Source of the DNA: Chrysoperla carnea
Taxonomy: Eukaryota; Arthropoda; Insecta; Neuroptera; Chrysopidae
Direction of reading: 5' to 3'
NCBI RefSeq assembly: GCF_905475395.1
Contig: NC_058341.1
Location: forward strand, 64,983,501 to 65,047,500
Length of the DNA: 64,000 bases
In this document: positions 1-10,658 of the stretch, piece after piece
Layout of the letters: every line of letters begins with the position of its first letter
Position numbering within the stretch: position 1 is the stretch's first letter
Translations under genes and position numbers: made by a program
The notes under the pieces: model-generated
What the model was told of the DNA's origin: nothing
The model's input: the letters and a program-made list of their open reading frames with translations, nothing else
The model's database searches: none

Positions 1-314
1 ATTAAATTCATTTATAATGCTCAATTCGTGACTCCAAGATACCATAGATAGCACTGTAATAGCGATTGAAAAGGTTGCAAACACTATCTTAGAACATATA
101 ATTAAATGATAAAAAAGGGGAATTTCTGCAGTTGTAAATGATATAAAATAGATTATATGTTCTATGATTTTTTGTTTATTTATCTATACCATGGAGATAC
201 ATGTTTAACTTACTTCTAGTCGTAGGGAAATCGCGGAATAAATGCACGCATCGCACGCACATAATGACATAACATTTTACATTTATATTAATATGTTATA
301 TTATGGTCATTTCT

Positions 315-515
315 TTGAACATTAGATAGCTGAGTGAGTTAAAGATGACTATGTACACTCACTGTCAAAAAAAGTGCCACAGTTAAAACATTCTAAGCGT
401 ACTCATCATATGTTATGTTATAATAGTAACACTTAGAATGTTTTAAAACGAGCATTTTTTGTGACATTGAGATACATATTTTGTTATTTTAGTGATTACT
501 TAGCTCGAATCCAGC
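315..515 (+). repeat. tRNA-derived SINE-like copy 1, split by a hairpin
   Basis: A box-A-like stretch (TAGCTGAGTGAGTTAAAG, about 326-343) and a box-B-like stretch (GCTCGAATCC, about 503-512) lie in the order and orientation of a Ser/Leu-type tRNA promoter. They are separated by an inserted hairpin at 351-472. The copy at 1150-1245 has the same two boxes without the insertion, and similarity extends about 45 bases upstream of box A. I read it as a SINE or tRNA pseudogene; a true tRNA is unlikely because the boxes are too far apart here. Confidence 0.5.
351..472. repeat. Inverted-repeat (hairpin) insertion
   Basis: The arms pair as ACTGTCAAAAAAAGTG with the reverse complement of CATTTTTTGTGACA, and AAAACATTCTAAG with CTTAGAATGTTTT, giving a hairpin of about 120 bases. 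It interrupts the SINE-like copy and is absent from the sister copy near 1.2 kb, so it is a later insertion. Confidence 0.6.
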
Positions 516-876
516 AACATTTATAATCATATATAACTATTGGATTTTTTAAATCTATTTCATTCTTGTTATCTTGAACGTTTCTTATTTTATTTTTTGA
601 TATCTTTGTATTGTTTTAAATACGAGTAAAATACGAGGTTTATTTTGTCGACTATAGAGACAGTTGTTTGGGTTCTGAAGTTTTTAGTGCTTGAGTTAAA
701 AAATGGGATACTATTACAGAAAACGGACATATTATCGTATACTATATATAAAATTGTGTTCCGCGTTTTCGCTGGGACTAGAATTAAGTGATGTTACCAT
801 CCTTTCCAATCGCCATTACATTCTTATCTATGGTAACACGGAGTTGCGAATTGGAGCATCTTTACAAGTAACATAC

Positions 877-1028
877 TTTTGTTCAAGAATATTGAGCACA
901 TTTTCATCCATAATTTCAGCTGCTTTAATCATAGTTTTCCAATCCGTTGTTGAGTTATAAACCTTTTCTTCGATTGCGTCCACGTCTTTATCGACATTAC
1001 AATAAGTGGTTGACGTATATAGGAAAAC
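877..1028 (-). CDS. FAR coding exon 3
   Basis: It encodes residues 180-229, starting VFLYTSTTYCN and ending IMDENVLNILEQ, which matches the usual FAR sequence between the STAY motif and the YTFTK motif. The acceptor is ggttag and the donor gtatgt. The exon is interior (phase 2 at its end), and no following exon is visible in bases 1-876. Confidence 0.8.
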
Positions 1029-2432
1029 CTAACCACAGAAAAAGAACTTTATAATTCGCTATCAAAGAAGTAGTCAATAGGGTATCTTGCAAAATATTAT
1101 CTTGTGGCTGCTTACTGTGACATGTATTTTAGCATGTTATATTAAAGTCATTACTTTGAACTAAGGATAGTTAAGTTAGTAGAAGTGTAGCTATATAATT
1201 GGTTATTTTAGTGATTACTCGGTTCGAATCCAGCAGCAGTGTAATCAGTCACATGCAGAAAAAAAACTATGGTTAAAAATATGGCCGCTTTATAATTATA
1301 CTGTCTCCTGTTTTAGTCCAGTAACGTATCAGTCATCAGTAATAAAACTCTGTGTATTGGCTACGCCCAAGCGAAGTGAGCTATACTGAGCCGAAATATA
1401 GTATTTGCACCTGATGTATCTTAAAGAAAAAATTGGATAATCTTGGACGTTTTCCGTAATATACATCAGTATACTGACCAGTAGTAATGGCGTCATGAAT
1501 CGTCATATTGTGCTTGTGATAAAAGTTTGACAAATAACTATTAAGCCGGCCATGTATGCATTAGATTGTGCGAAATAATAATAAAATAATAATTGAAAAT
1601 TATGTTTCAACAACATATTGTCGTAATATTGGCACTAACTTGTGATGAAGTCAATTTTACTGAAGGTTCAATATACGTTTTTATTAAATGATTACCTTTA
1701 AATTTTGCATTTGTTTAAGTATTTTTAACATTTCTCTAGTTCCTCGTGTGTTAATTAAAATAGCTTCCTTCAAAGAATCATCAAATCGAACAGATGCTGC
1801 CACATGGAATACAATATTTATTTCATGAATTATAAATTCCAAATCAGAATCAGATAAACCACATTCTAGTTCGCGGATATCTCCTTTAATTACTTTTACT
1901 TTTGATAATGATTCCGGGTATTCTGCTTTTAATCTGTCAAATAACTGAAATGAAGTTGAAATGAATACGTATATAAGTGCAAGGAGAAGTGGAACAAGTC
2001 AGGTAACAAAATATTTCTTATAAAATAAGTGATTAAACATTCCTCAGGCTTACGTTTTATCACAAATCTGTCATCCCTAATAAGTAAGCATCAGTATATT
2101 TCTCCAGAATCCTTACTATTCGTAGGAATAACATAAAAACTTACAGGTATATTAAACATTTTATTTAATCTTTCTTCATCCGTATAATTTTTCTTCGAAC
2201 GCAATAATAAATAAATCCCCTTAATTTTTGGACATGAACGGAGTAATTTTTCAATTAAAACTTTGCCCATAAAGCCAGTACCGCCAGTAACCAGAATGTT
2301 TTGGTCAGCATAAAATTCACTAATTGATGGTACATTCTTTGATAACTGCGATAGAGTTACTTTATCCACAAACACTTTCTTTGTCGGCTTAAGGATATTA
2401 TCTTCAACAATATAATTATTATTATCAAACAT
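877..2432 (-). CDS. Fatty acyl-CoA reductase, first three coding exons (runs off left edge)
   Basis: NAD(P)H-dependent fatty acyl-CoA reductase, which converts acyl-CoA to fatty alcohol, usually at ER or peroxisome membranes. Coding exons are 2432-2145, 1944-1696 and 1028-877. They join in phase 0, 0 and then 2, each with GT/AG borders, and give the first 229 residues. Residues about 41-80 carry the Rossmann motif VTGGTGFMGKVLIEKLLR followed by IYLLLRSKK. Exon 2 holds GDIRELECGLSDSD and FHVAASVRFDD, both hallmark FAR stretches. Exon 3 starts LYTSTTYCN, where FARs usually have VHVSTAYSN. The exon with the YxxxK active site (usually YTFTKALAE) and the C-terminal FAR_C domain are not in the window and must lie to the left. 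The start ATG at 2432 is the only one in frame before the conserved domain. The paralog (the insect family is large) cannot be named. Confidence 0.9.
1150..1245 (+). repeat. tRNA-derived SINE-like copy 2
   Basis: A weak box A (about 1165-1182) and a perfect box B, GGTTCGAATCC (1221-1231), with flanks related to the copy at 315-515. It sits in FAR intron 2. The spacing is near that of a tRNA, but the left half does not fold well by eye, so I call it SINE-like rather than a tRNA gene. Confidence 0.5.
1696..1944 (-). CDS. FAR coding exon 2
   Basis: It encodes residues 97-179. It opens LFDRLKAEYPE, joining exon 1 as NIP-LFDRL (typical FAR wording), and contains KVIKGDI, FHVAASVRFDD and NTRGTREML. 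The acceptor is atttcag and the donor gtaatc. Confidence 0.9.
2145..2432 (-). CDS. FAR coding exon 1
   Basis: It encodes residues 1-96: a lysine-rich leader, then the NAD(P)-binding TGGTGFMG motif. It ends at FNIP before a consensus donor, gtaagt. A diverged copy of its first 28 or so codons is found at 34.4 kb. Confidence 0.88.
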
Positions 2433-3480
2433 TTTAGAACAACCGGAACAAAGACCAATACAAAGAATAAAACTTATGCCAATTTTACTAAAATATTGAA
2501 ATATTGAGCAATATTGATTGTATTTAAATGAAATGATTTTTTTTTATATTTTCCTCGAAAATATAGACCTATGCGTTGTATCGAAAGTCTTTGGTGTGGA
2601 TTCGGGGTGTGTTATAAATATGTTTCATGATCTTTTGAACATTTCTATAGCATGTAAGGTTGTTCACTAAGTAAAACGGTGTTATACTATATTTTGAAGA
2701 ATTTCAACAATTTGGAGGAAATTCCCTGCAAAATATAAAAATACTGCTTATTTCGGCGAATTTTAATTTTTTACAGCGCATTTAATTTAGTCAGAGGGAG
2801 TTGTAAATTAGAATATAAACTGGGTTAGTAACAAGGAAGTGCCTTTTATTATTGTCTACTTTCCATACCCCTTCCCTCTTTTTTCTCTCGAAGTATCAAA
2901 AATTTCCGCAATTTTGGTGCTTTGTGTGTTTCCATAGTCTCTCCAAATTGAACTAAATAAAAATCTGTGTATAGGTTGAGTTAGTGAAAAGAAAGTGTCT
3001 TTTGCGAATGTAAACTTACCAACCACCCTCTCCATTTTTATTTTGGAAGAACATAGATTGGCGAGTGTTTTTAGACATTTGCTCATCTCTAAAGTTCTCT
3101 CAAATTGAGCTATAAGCTTGCAAATTTATCCAAGAATTGAGTAATAATAACGAACAGCCTATTGGTTGTGGCAATTTTCTGGCCGCTCTTCCAGCCACTT
3201 TATGTTAATGTTTCATGTGTTCAAAAACATGAAAAAACAAAAATTACATTTCAATAGAAGACATTAAATAATTAAATAGTGAAAGGAAAATATAACTTTA
3301 ATGGTGGAGCTCTGTTGCTCACGAGTGTTTTTTTTTGGTTATTTTTAAGAATAATTTTATTGAAATTGATCCAAATTTTGGTAAATTGATGCCAAATATA
3401 AGGTGATCCAAGTACAATAGTATTAAACAATTACAAAAAAAAAACTTTTTAAGGACTGTTAAGGAGATATGCAAGGATTG
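2330..3480. repeat. Segmental duplication, copy 1 (FAR exon 1 and upstream)
   Basis: The 5' part of FAR exon 1 and about 1 kb upstream reappear in the same orientation at 34375-35580 with scattered substitutions and small indels (for example the shared stretch near 2545/34745 reading ATATTTTCC then GAAATATAGAC). No coding potential is seen upstream of the FAR start; the stretch would hold the FAR promoter and 5' leader. Confidence 0.8.
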
Positions 3481-4630
3481 AATAATCTGAGGGATTTCAA
3501 TAAAACTTTATAAATACATTTTTTGATGAACACAGTTTTCAAAAATCACAAAAAATTCCTAGATCATCGGGCTTTTTATTATTATTTTATCGTTCAAAGT
3601 TGGCTGAAAAAATGATGACTCATATAGGTTATCCTTTTCAATTGGATATTTTTATATCAATAAATCTGGACAGTGTGATAAAAAACTATCTAAAATATTT
3701 AGACAATTTTGTAGTTTATAATAATACCATAAAAATATAAGGTTGTCGATGGCATATAAAAATTTTAATTTAATTTAATTATGAGTTCATCGAAGATCCA
3801 TTATTTGATGAACAGAGATGTCTATAGTTAGAGTATTGATGATTGAAGAGAGATATCTATATTTATCAAATTTATGAGCAGCACTTGCATACAATATATT
3901 TATAATTTTTGTAGTTGTGTATTGTAAAGCTAAAAATAACACATTATTTGACTACAAAGCATGTATTTGGTTTATATGTATGTACCGTGTAATAAACCAA
4001 AATTTTTATACAATACTGTAGGGAAACAAATACCTTAAGTAGTGGTAGCCGAACAGACGTTTGCCGAATCATTAAATATTTCCCAAAAGTCTTTGTCAAT
4101 TTAGCGATAAAGGAAGGAAATGAAGCCAAAGCACACTTGATGTTAGAACACACTTGATATATGAACTTTGGCAGAAAATCACTTACATTTGGCAGAAAAT
4201 CACTGACCAAATGAATTTCACACAGTCCAAAATAGTTATACGTCATCATGTTTGTTTTTCCTTACCTGTTCCCAGTTATTATCAACTTGAATATAAACCT
4301 TATATTACAATTTTGTGTGATGGGACGAATGTTGAATTTTGTACATGCGCATGAGAATGCGAATGTTTATTTCCAATATTCGCGAATGCGAATGTTAACT
4401 TTCAAATGAAACGCTCACAAATTCTAATGTATTAACTTAATTAATCCTTATATATTATTTCTTCAGCATGTTTTTTTTCTGCCCATACCTTTCCTTTCTT
4501 ATTTCTTTATCAGATTCCATGATTCACCTCTCATGCCGGCTTCCGATGAAAAATATAGGTACTCACGGACTAAAATTGTGCCGCTTAGGAAAAAACCGGC
4601 TAGACAAATAATAATTATTTAATTTTAACG
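3481..4630. other. Intergenic, no gene seen
   Basis: AT-rich sequence with no exon-like stretch and no clear repeat. The overlapping short open frames near 3.94-4.35 kb on both strands include a 2x direct repeat (GGCAGAAAATCACT, about 4170 and 4191) and look like chance. Confidence 0.5.
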
Positions 4631-4631
4631 A

Positions 4632-5220
4632 AAAACAAGTGAAAATAAACAATTGACTGAGTTAATTGTTGAAATACCATGTATAGACAATGTTGATTAC
4701 TCTATCACATTACACATACATACATGTTACACATATATGACTGATATACCCATATAATACTACAACTTGTGCATAATATGCGCTCTCACGGGTAAACAGT
4801 GATGTTTACGAAATGTTTTAATGTTTCAAACAAAAGTTGTTTATTTTTTGATAAGGAACATTTTTTGCATTTAAACTTTTTGTTCTATCTCTAACGGTTT
4901 ACAAGATGGGTCCTACGGACCCAAAACCCAATTGACCTATTTTACTCATTTACGAACTTGACCTCACTTTTTACGCCCTAAGCATGCTATAAAAATTTCA
5001 GCTTGATATCTCTTTTCGTTTTTGAGTAATCGTGATGACAGACGGACAGACAGACGACAGACGACAGACAGACAGACAACCGGAAATGGACTAATTAGGT
5101 AATTTTATGAACATCTACACCAAAATTTTATTCATAGCATCAATATTTTTAAGCGTTACAAACTTGGGACTAAACTTAATATACTATGTATATTTTATAT
5201 TTAAAATTATTTAAAAATAC
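4632..5220 (+). repeat. Repeat family A, copy 1
   Basis: Interspersed element of about 560 bases seen at least seven more times here. Its ordered landmarks are CAAGTGAAAA, then CAATTGACTGAGTTAATTG (partly palindromic), GGTTTACAAGATGGGTCC, a GACAGACGGACAG microsatellite-like run, CCGGAAATGGACTAATTAGG, GCGTTACAAACTTGGGACT, and an end near ATGGTATAAAA. It has no open frame of its own. The superfamily is not assigned. Confidence 0.85.
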
Positions 5221-5578
5221 GCGAATATTCGCGAATGCGAATATTCGTCCCATCACTATGTGAGGCAATGAATCTGACAAGAGTTAAGAACAAACAAAAC
5301 TAATGAAATATTTTGGTTTGTTAAAGAAAGGGTGTATAAAAGGTAAAATTAGTCACAGTTAAACCTTTTTAGAGACTCACTCACTTATTTAATAAACAAA
5401 CTATCAGCAACAGTAATATGCATATTTTTGGAATTCTAATTACTATACATGAGTATTTAAAAAAAGCCCTTGACCTAGACCAGAAGTGCAAGTGTTAAAA
5501 TATGAAACAATGCATGTTTACATTTAATTTTGCTGAAAAATTTTGTTTTCCTTGCTAATGATATAAATTTGAAAGTAA

Positions 5579-6335
5579 CACTGTCTGTCTGTTCTATAGT
5601 TCGTATATCGCAGTCGAAAGCTCGCTCCGATTTCGATGAAATTTTTTACGAGGACATGTGAAAATCTGAGGACGATATAAGGCTACACTTTATTTTTGAA
5701 AATACCACTTACATTTAAAAATTGCTATAAGCTTGCTTCTAAGCCATATTTAAAACATCTTAATTTTTTTTATGAATTAAGAAGGCTATTGGGGTCAAAT
5801 GTATATATTGTGAAGAGTGCTAAGCTGTTAAGGATGCTTTGTGATGTATTTAGAATCAGGGATCAATGCGAAAGTCTCTTTTTTGCATAGTTTTGTATGT
5901 ATCTATGTACATATATGCATGTAATGATTGCTTACTATACAGAATGTTCGATTTACATCTAGGCATATAAATATCACGAGTATGACAGAGTTAATGCGTT
6001 AAGCAACGCATCTAAGTAAGAGGTATTATAGGTGTTATATGAAATTGCAAAAGTGACTTGTATCATGGCTTATCTGTTGTAGTTCATCTATTCAACTAAG
6101 AAACTACCACTCTCCAAGCGTATTACAACTATCTCAACGCATATCGAAGCTTCAACATAGAAGAAGCATGTACCTCTCACTTAGATACATTGCTTAACGC
6201 ATGTATTCTCTGATATTCGTGATATTTATATGCCTAGATGTAAATTAAACATTCTATATATTAATTTCAAAAATTTATTATTTTTGAAAAAAAAAAATTA
6301 AAATCGGCCAATGAAGCAGGCGGGTCACGACTAGT
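5579..6335 (+). mobile_element. Non-autonomous Helitron, copy 1 (carries a MITE)
   Basis: The 5' end reads ACTGTCTGTCTGTTC and the 3' end GCAGGCGGGTCACGACTAGT (CTAG at 6331-6334 followed by T), the style of short insect Helitrons. A second copy lies at 35589-36097. The two copies share flanks, so they spread with the segmental duplication rather than by separate insertion. It has no Rep/helicase coding and is interrupted by the foldback MITE at 5937-6255. Confidence 0.6.
5937..6255. mobile_element. Foldback MITE family 2, copy 1
   Basis: Terminal inverted arms of about 90 bases begin CAGAATGTTCGATTTACATC and are mirrored at the right end (AAATTAAACATTCTATATA). The near-identical element at 8793-9113 shows it is mobile. 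The copy at 35.8 kb of the host Helitron lacks it, so it inserted after the duplication. It is non-coding. Confidence 0.75.
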
Positions 6336-6489
6336 TATTGAATAATTACAATAGCTACAATAGATTAATAAAATGCAAATCATTTAAACCATATTTTTTC
6401 TCACTATTGTTTTTTTTTTTACTGCATCTCAAAATAAACTTTTAAGTTCGATCGATTTAATCCTAGGTAGACTCCGAACAAAATTAATA

Positions 6490-8600
6490 TCCAACATTTA
6501 CATAAATATTTCAAATATTTGTAAAAATAAATTTTACTGTACTTCATTATCTAATTTCCATGTTCTAAACATCAAAATATGTAATATCTAGCCTAGTGTT
6601 AGTAAAATAAAATAGAATAAATTATAGAAAATACATTTTTCAGTTACTTATCAGTTAGGTAGAAAAGAAAGCTATTACGCCCACTAGGCGTAATATCACG
6701 ATTTATTTTTTTTTTTTGCGAAATAATAGATACATAAAATGTGTTAAGTCGTCTAACAATCTTAGAAAAGTGTTGTTTCAAACTGATTTGTTCAATAGGG
6801 AATATTCATGTATTTTTTTTTATATTTTTAATTCATTTACATTCGTTTACACCGTTATAACATAGTAAAAAATATAAATACTGTTTAAAAATGCTGTAAT
6901 TAAGTGTAAAAAAAATTTAAAATACAGAATAATTTTGAGATGTTTAAACGCACTCTTTTTGCGCTCTGTGCTGATGACGTATTAATATGTAACCTGTCAA
7001 TTGGTGACAGTTCAATGTATAATTTATACTTTAAAAAATGAATTTCCAACACAGAATTTACACTCGTTATTATTAAGTTTTCTAATAAAAGTCGTAGAAT
7101 AATATAACTCGATGTAATACCATACAAAACATACCATACAGTATGTCAAGGAATTTGATAAGCCAATACTATGATGTCCATTTTAAATTTGAATTTCCGC
7201 TTTACAAATTTTGCATTTCTCTCACTGAATTTGCACTTTTATTAATTAATTTTAAAATAACTTAAATAATGGTTTAGTTGAAATATCCATCCAATAAAGT
7301 AACGGAAAAAAAATTTTGAACCAAATTTAAATTTCATGAATATTCCCTATTAGATTATTTTATTTAACAGCCAATAACAGCTATCTGTTATAAGTGCAGT
7401 AACATAAAAAAATACTACCTCTGAATATTTCTATCATTTCTTATTTATAACAAATTTTAATGATAGCATTTTTGAACTTGAGCAAAATTATTTAAATTAT
7501 GTGAGAAAATTGAAAATTCATCAACTAATCATCCATGTAACGTACTAATTCGAATAAGTGTATCGCATACAATAAATGGTTCGGTTACGGTTCTTTTGGA
7601 GCCCAAATTTAACAGTTGATTCTAATAGAACTAGTATAAGTTAAATTAACGCATTTCGAATCGAACATCCTGTTTATGCTGCTAACAAGATACATAATTA
7701 GCAGCCCTGGTAACAAAAATTATATATAATCATATATAATTATATAAAATTATATATAATTATTATATATGAGTATATATAACTACGGGCTGACTGACCA
7801 GCCCTGTTCTAACACCTAAATTACTGACAATCATAACTGTTATTTATATGCAATATACAATCTGTATAACAATTTTCAGCTTTGGTAATTTCATTTTTGT
7901 ACCACGTAAAACTTAAACGTTTCGATAGCATATATCTGACCCCTGTTCTATCGTTCACTTGACTGACCGCAGTATATGTGTGTACACAACTACTGTAAAA
8001 AATCTTCAAATTATCAGCTTTAGTAAATTCAACGAATTTTTCTTGGCCTGGCTCTTAATCCATATTCTCTGCTACTATAGACTCGAGAAAACACTTTGAA
8101 ATTCTTAAAGTTGGCCTCTCTAAAATAATTCGATCATAGAAGTGAAGGTTGCCATAGTATTGATAGCAACAAAGTATTAACTAATAATTTCATTATGAAT
8201 TTTTAGTCTAATAAATTATATATTCTCAGTGAATATATAATTTATTAAAAAAATAAAATTCATCAGTGATTTTGTTGAAAATTTGTATTCATCATGATTT
8301 CATTACATCAAAATTACAATGGAACACATCAAATTAGGTACCTATAATTAATATAATGGCAATTTTGACATGCGATTACGATTTCCATGGCGATTGAACG
8401 TTGGTATTTTATAAAACATGTTCGAATAAACTGAAGAATAAATTGACTTCATATCCCGCCTGGTTTTAGAGATATTGAAGCCTAAAAGAGAGAATTTTAT
8501 AACTACTGATTAGTTATTGTACCCGCAAAAAATAAGGTAAACTAGGAATTTAGGTAAACACAAATATTAGTCTAAACTAAGGAGTGAAACTTCAAATAAG
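6490..8600. other. Intergenic, no gene seen
   Basis: AT-rich. The visible structure is a TA-rich run at about 7720-7785 and a short perfect palindrome near 8195-8245 (AATAAATTATATATTC with its complement). The short open frames here lack splice-flanked exon character. Confidence 0.5.
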
Positions 8601-8792
8601 GATGTAATAATACAATAAATACTCCAGTAAACGAGGAGAAAAAACTCTAAATTTTGACCTGTAGCACCAATTTCGATGATAATTTGTTCAAGTCAAGTTC
8701 ACAATCTAGATCAAAAGTTAAATGGTTCCGAGTCGTGCTTTTGTCCACGCGGTAGTAACCACTCCCACCCCTTCTAAGAGGTGGTTTAATGC

Positions 8793-9113
8793 AGAATGTT
8801 CGATTTACATCTAGGCATATAAATATCTCGAGTATGACAGAGTGTATGCGTTAAGCAATGCATCTAAGTAAGAGGTATTATAGGAGTTACATGAAATTGC
8901 AAAAATGACTTGTATCGTGGCTTATCTGTTGTAGTTCATTTATTCAATTAAAACTCCCACTCTCCAAGTGTCTTACAACTATCTCAACGCAAATCGAAGC
9001 TTCAACACATCTACATAATACCTCTCACTTAGATGCATTGTCTTAACGTATGTATTCTGTCATACTCGTGATATATATATGCCTAGATTTAAATCGAACA
9101 TTCTATATATGTT
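8793..9113. mobile_element. Foldback MITE family 2, copy 2
   Basis: Same arms and interior as 5937-6255 (CAGAATGTTCGATTTACATC at the left, AAATCGAACATTCTATATA at the right). The interior, with GTAGTTCAT and CTCCAAG landmarks, is largely identical between copies. It is non-coding. Confidence 0.75.
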
Positions 9114-10208
9114 GAAAATGACAACGGAAATCGGTAGAGGGGTGAATTCTTACCAAAAAATGTCATTTAACCATATTCCGAAATGTCTATAGTTCCCTGT
9201 TATTGGTGATTGAACTTCAGAGTATTTAAAGACTGAACTGAAAAATTTGACGCTTTTTAAAAGTAGGTATATCGTACGCTTATTAAAAGTAGTATAAAAT
9301 TCCTTGAAAAAATTTTCAAGCCATTTGCACGAAAATTAATGGATTTTAATGAAAATATGGAGGGTAAAGATAAAGGAGAACCATCTCTATATATAAAAAG
9401 TGTCCATCGAAAAGCAGCCAATGAGGGTGGCGCTGCTGTAGTAAAAGTGCAAGTTTTGAAAGAAGTGCTCAAAGTAATAAGAGTAAGATAAAGATCAAAA
9501 CAAGTTGTTCGAGAAGGATAGAGAATTTCACATCAAACACCTTCTGCTACACAAGAGCTATTCTGGTCAATTTTATAACTGTTATTTGCTTTTTTCAGAT
9601 TATTTTTCAGACACTTTTTTACTTTAACTTTATATTTAAGATAGTTCTCCTTACCTCTACCCTCCATAAATGAAAAGAACGAGAACTAAAATTACTGCTT
9701 GCCAATTTCCAATTTACATTAGTCAAGTATTGATAACATATGCTCAAAAAGTTCTCGCAGTTTTTTTAAATATTGCAATTTAAATGAAAAAAAATTTCTC
9801 GAAAAAAAAACAACAAAAAATGTCTTTATCGTTCAATAACTCGAAAAATAATAGAGTTGCGAAAAAAAGTTTTGTGGATAAAATATTCGGCCGAGGAAGT
9901 GTTAAATTTCTCCCTTTAAACTTTTTTTGTAACTTTATTATTTTTGTGCTGAATAAAACATTAAAAAAAGGTTCGGGCAACTTTCTGTTCATTATTAAAA
10001 TGACTTCAAAAATTTTCCTTTTCATGATATAGTACTTTAAAAAGTGTGTGTTTTCAAAAAGCGTCTTTTTCAGTTATTTGACGTTATAAATACTCCGAAT
10101 TTCAATCGCCAATAACTCGGCAAGAAATGACTTCGTAATATGATTGAATGACACTTTTCGTTTAGAATTCATCCCTTTTTCGATTCCCATTGTCATTTTC
10201 AACATATA
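9112..10208. repeat. Foldback element, about 1.1 kb
   Basis: The left end, TATGTTGAAAATGACAA (9112), is mirrored at the right end as TTGTCATTTTCAACATA (to 10208). The arms run about 190 bases (GTAGAGGGGTGAATTC pairs with GAATTCATCCCTTTTTC). The middle contains two overlapping short open frames on opposite strands that are products of the symmetry, not genes. Confidence 0.65.
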
Positions 10209-10524
10209 TTTTTCTTCCCCCTAGAAAGGATGGATATCACCCCCTGGAGAAAAGCATTACTTGGCGCCATATAACTTTTGTTTCTTTAGGTCTTATCTAC
10301 TTATCGTCAAATTTCCACGTCAATCTAAGCTATATACGAAAGAGTTTAGAGGTTTAATCCTCGTTTACTGGATTAAAAGTTTAATTCATTTGGAAGTATA
10401 TTATGTAACAAGTTAAACAATTTTGGAGGCGCGTAATTGTGAACTTATAGGAAATCACGGTGCATGGAAATCTTAATCTTATTTATTTCGATAATTCAAT
10501 TTTAAACATTTTGTTTTTTGAAGA

Positions 10525-10658
10525 ATGTCAAAAGATCATCGATATCGCTATAAATTCACCATTTTAAAAAAGAAATTGTCTGAACGGGGTCGTCTAGGGA
10601 TTGCAAATAGCTTAATACTTTTAAGTAATTATGGTGGACAAGATCAAGCTATAAAAAG
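10525..10658 (+). CDS. Unknown gene, exon 1
   Basis: It encodes residues 1-44 plus two bases of codon 45. It is rich in Lys, Arg and Tyr and then becomes hydrophobic (IANSLILLSNYGG). The donor gtaaga is near-perfect. Confidence 0.6.

Larger units (their letters stand above)
8616..10375. repeat. Outer foldback element with nested insertions
   Basis: Imperfect outer arms: CCAGTAAACGAGGA at 8623 pairs with TCCTCGTTTACTGG at about 10357, and TGCTTTTGTCCACGCGGTAG (8738) with its diverged complement near 10235. Inside lie a MITE (8793-9113) and a second foldback (9112-10208). The arms are diverged, so this is an old element; borders are approximate. Confidence 0.45.

Noticed and set aside
1215-1240. 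tRNA gene based on the perfect box B
   Set aside because: No convincing acceptor stem or anticodon arm; the left half is degenerate and a sister copy exists, so SINE-like is the better reading.
9780-10032. Overlapping frames on both strands with Lys/Phe-rich products
   Set aside because: Low-complexity centre of a foldback element; both frames follow from the symmetry.
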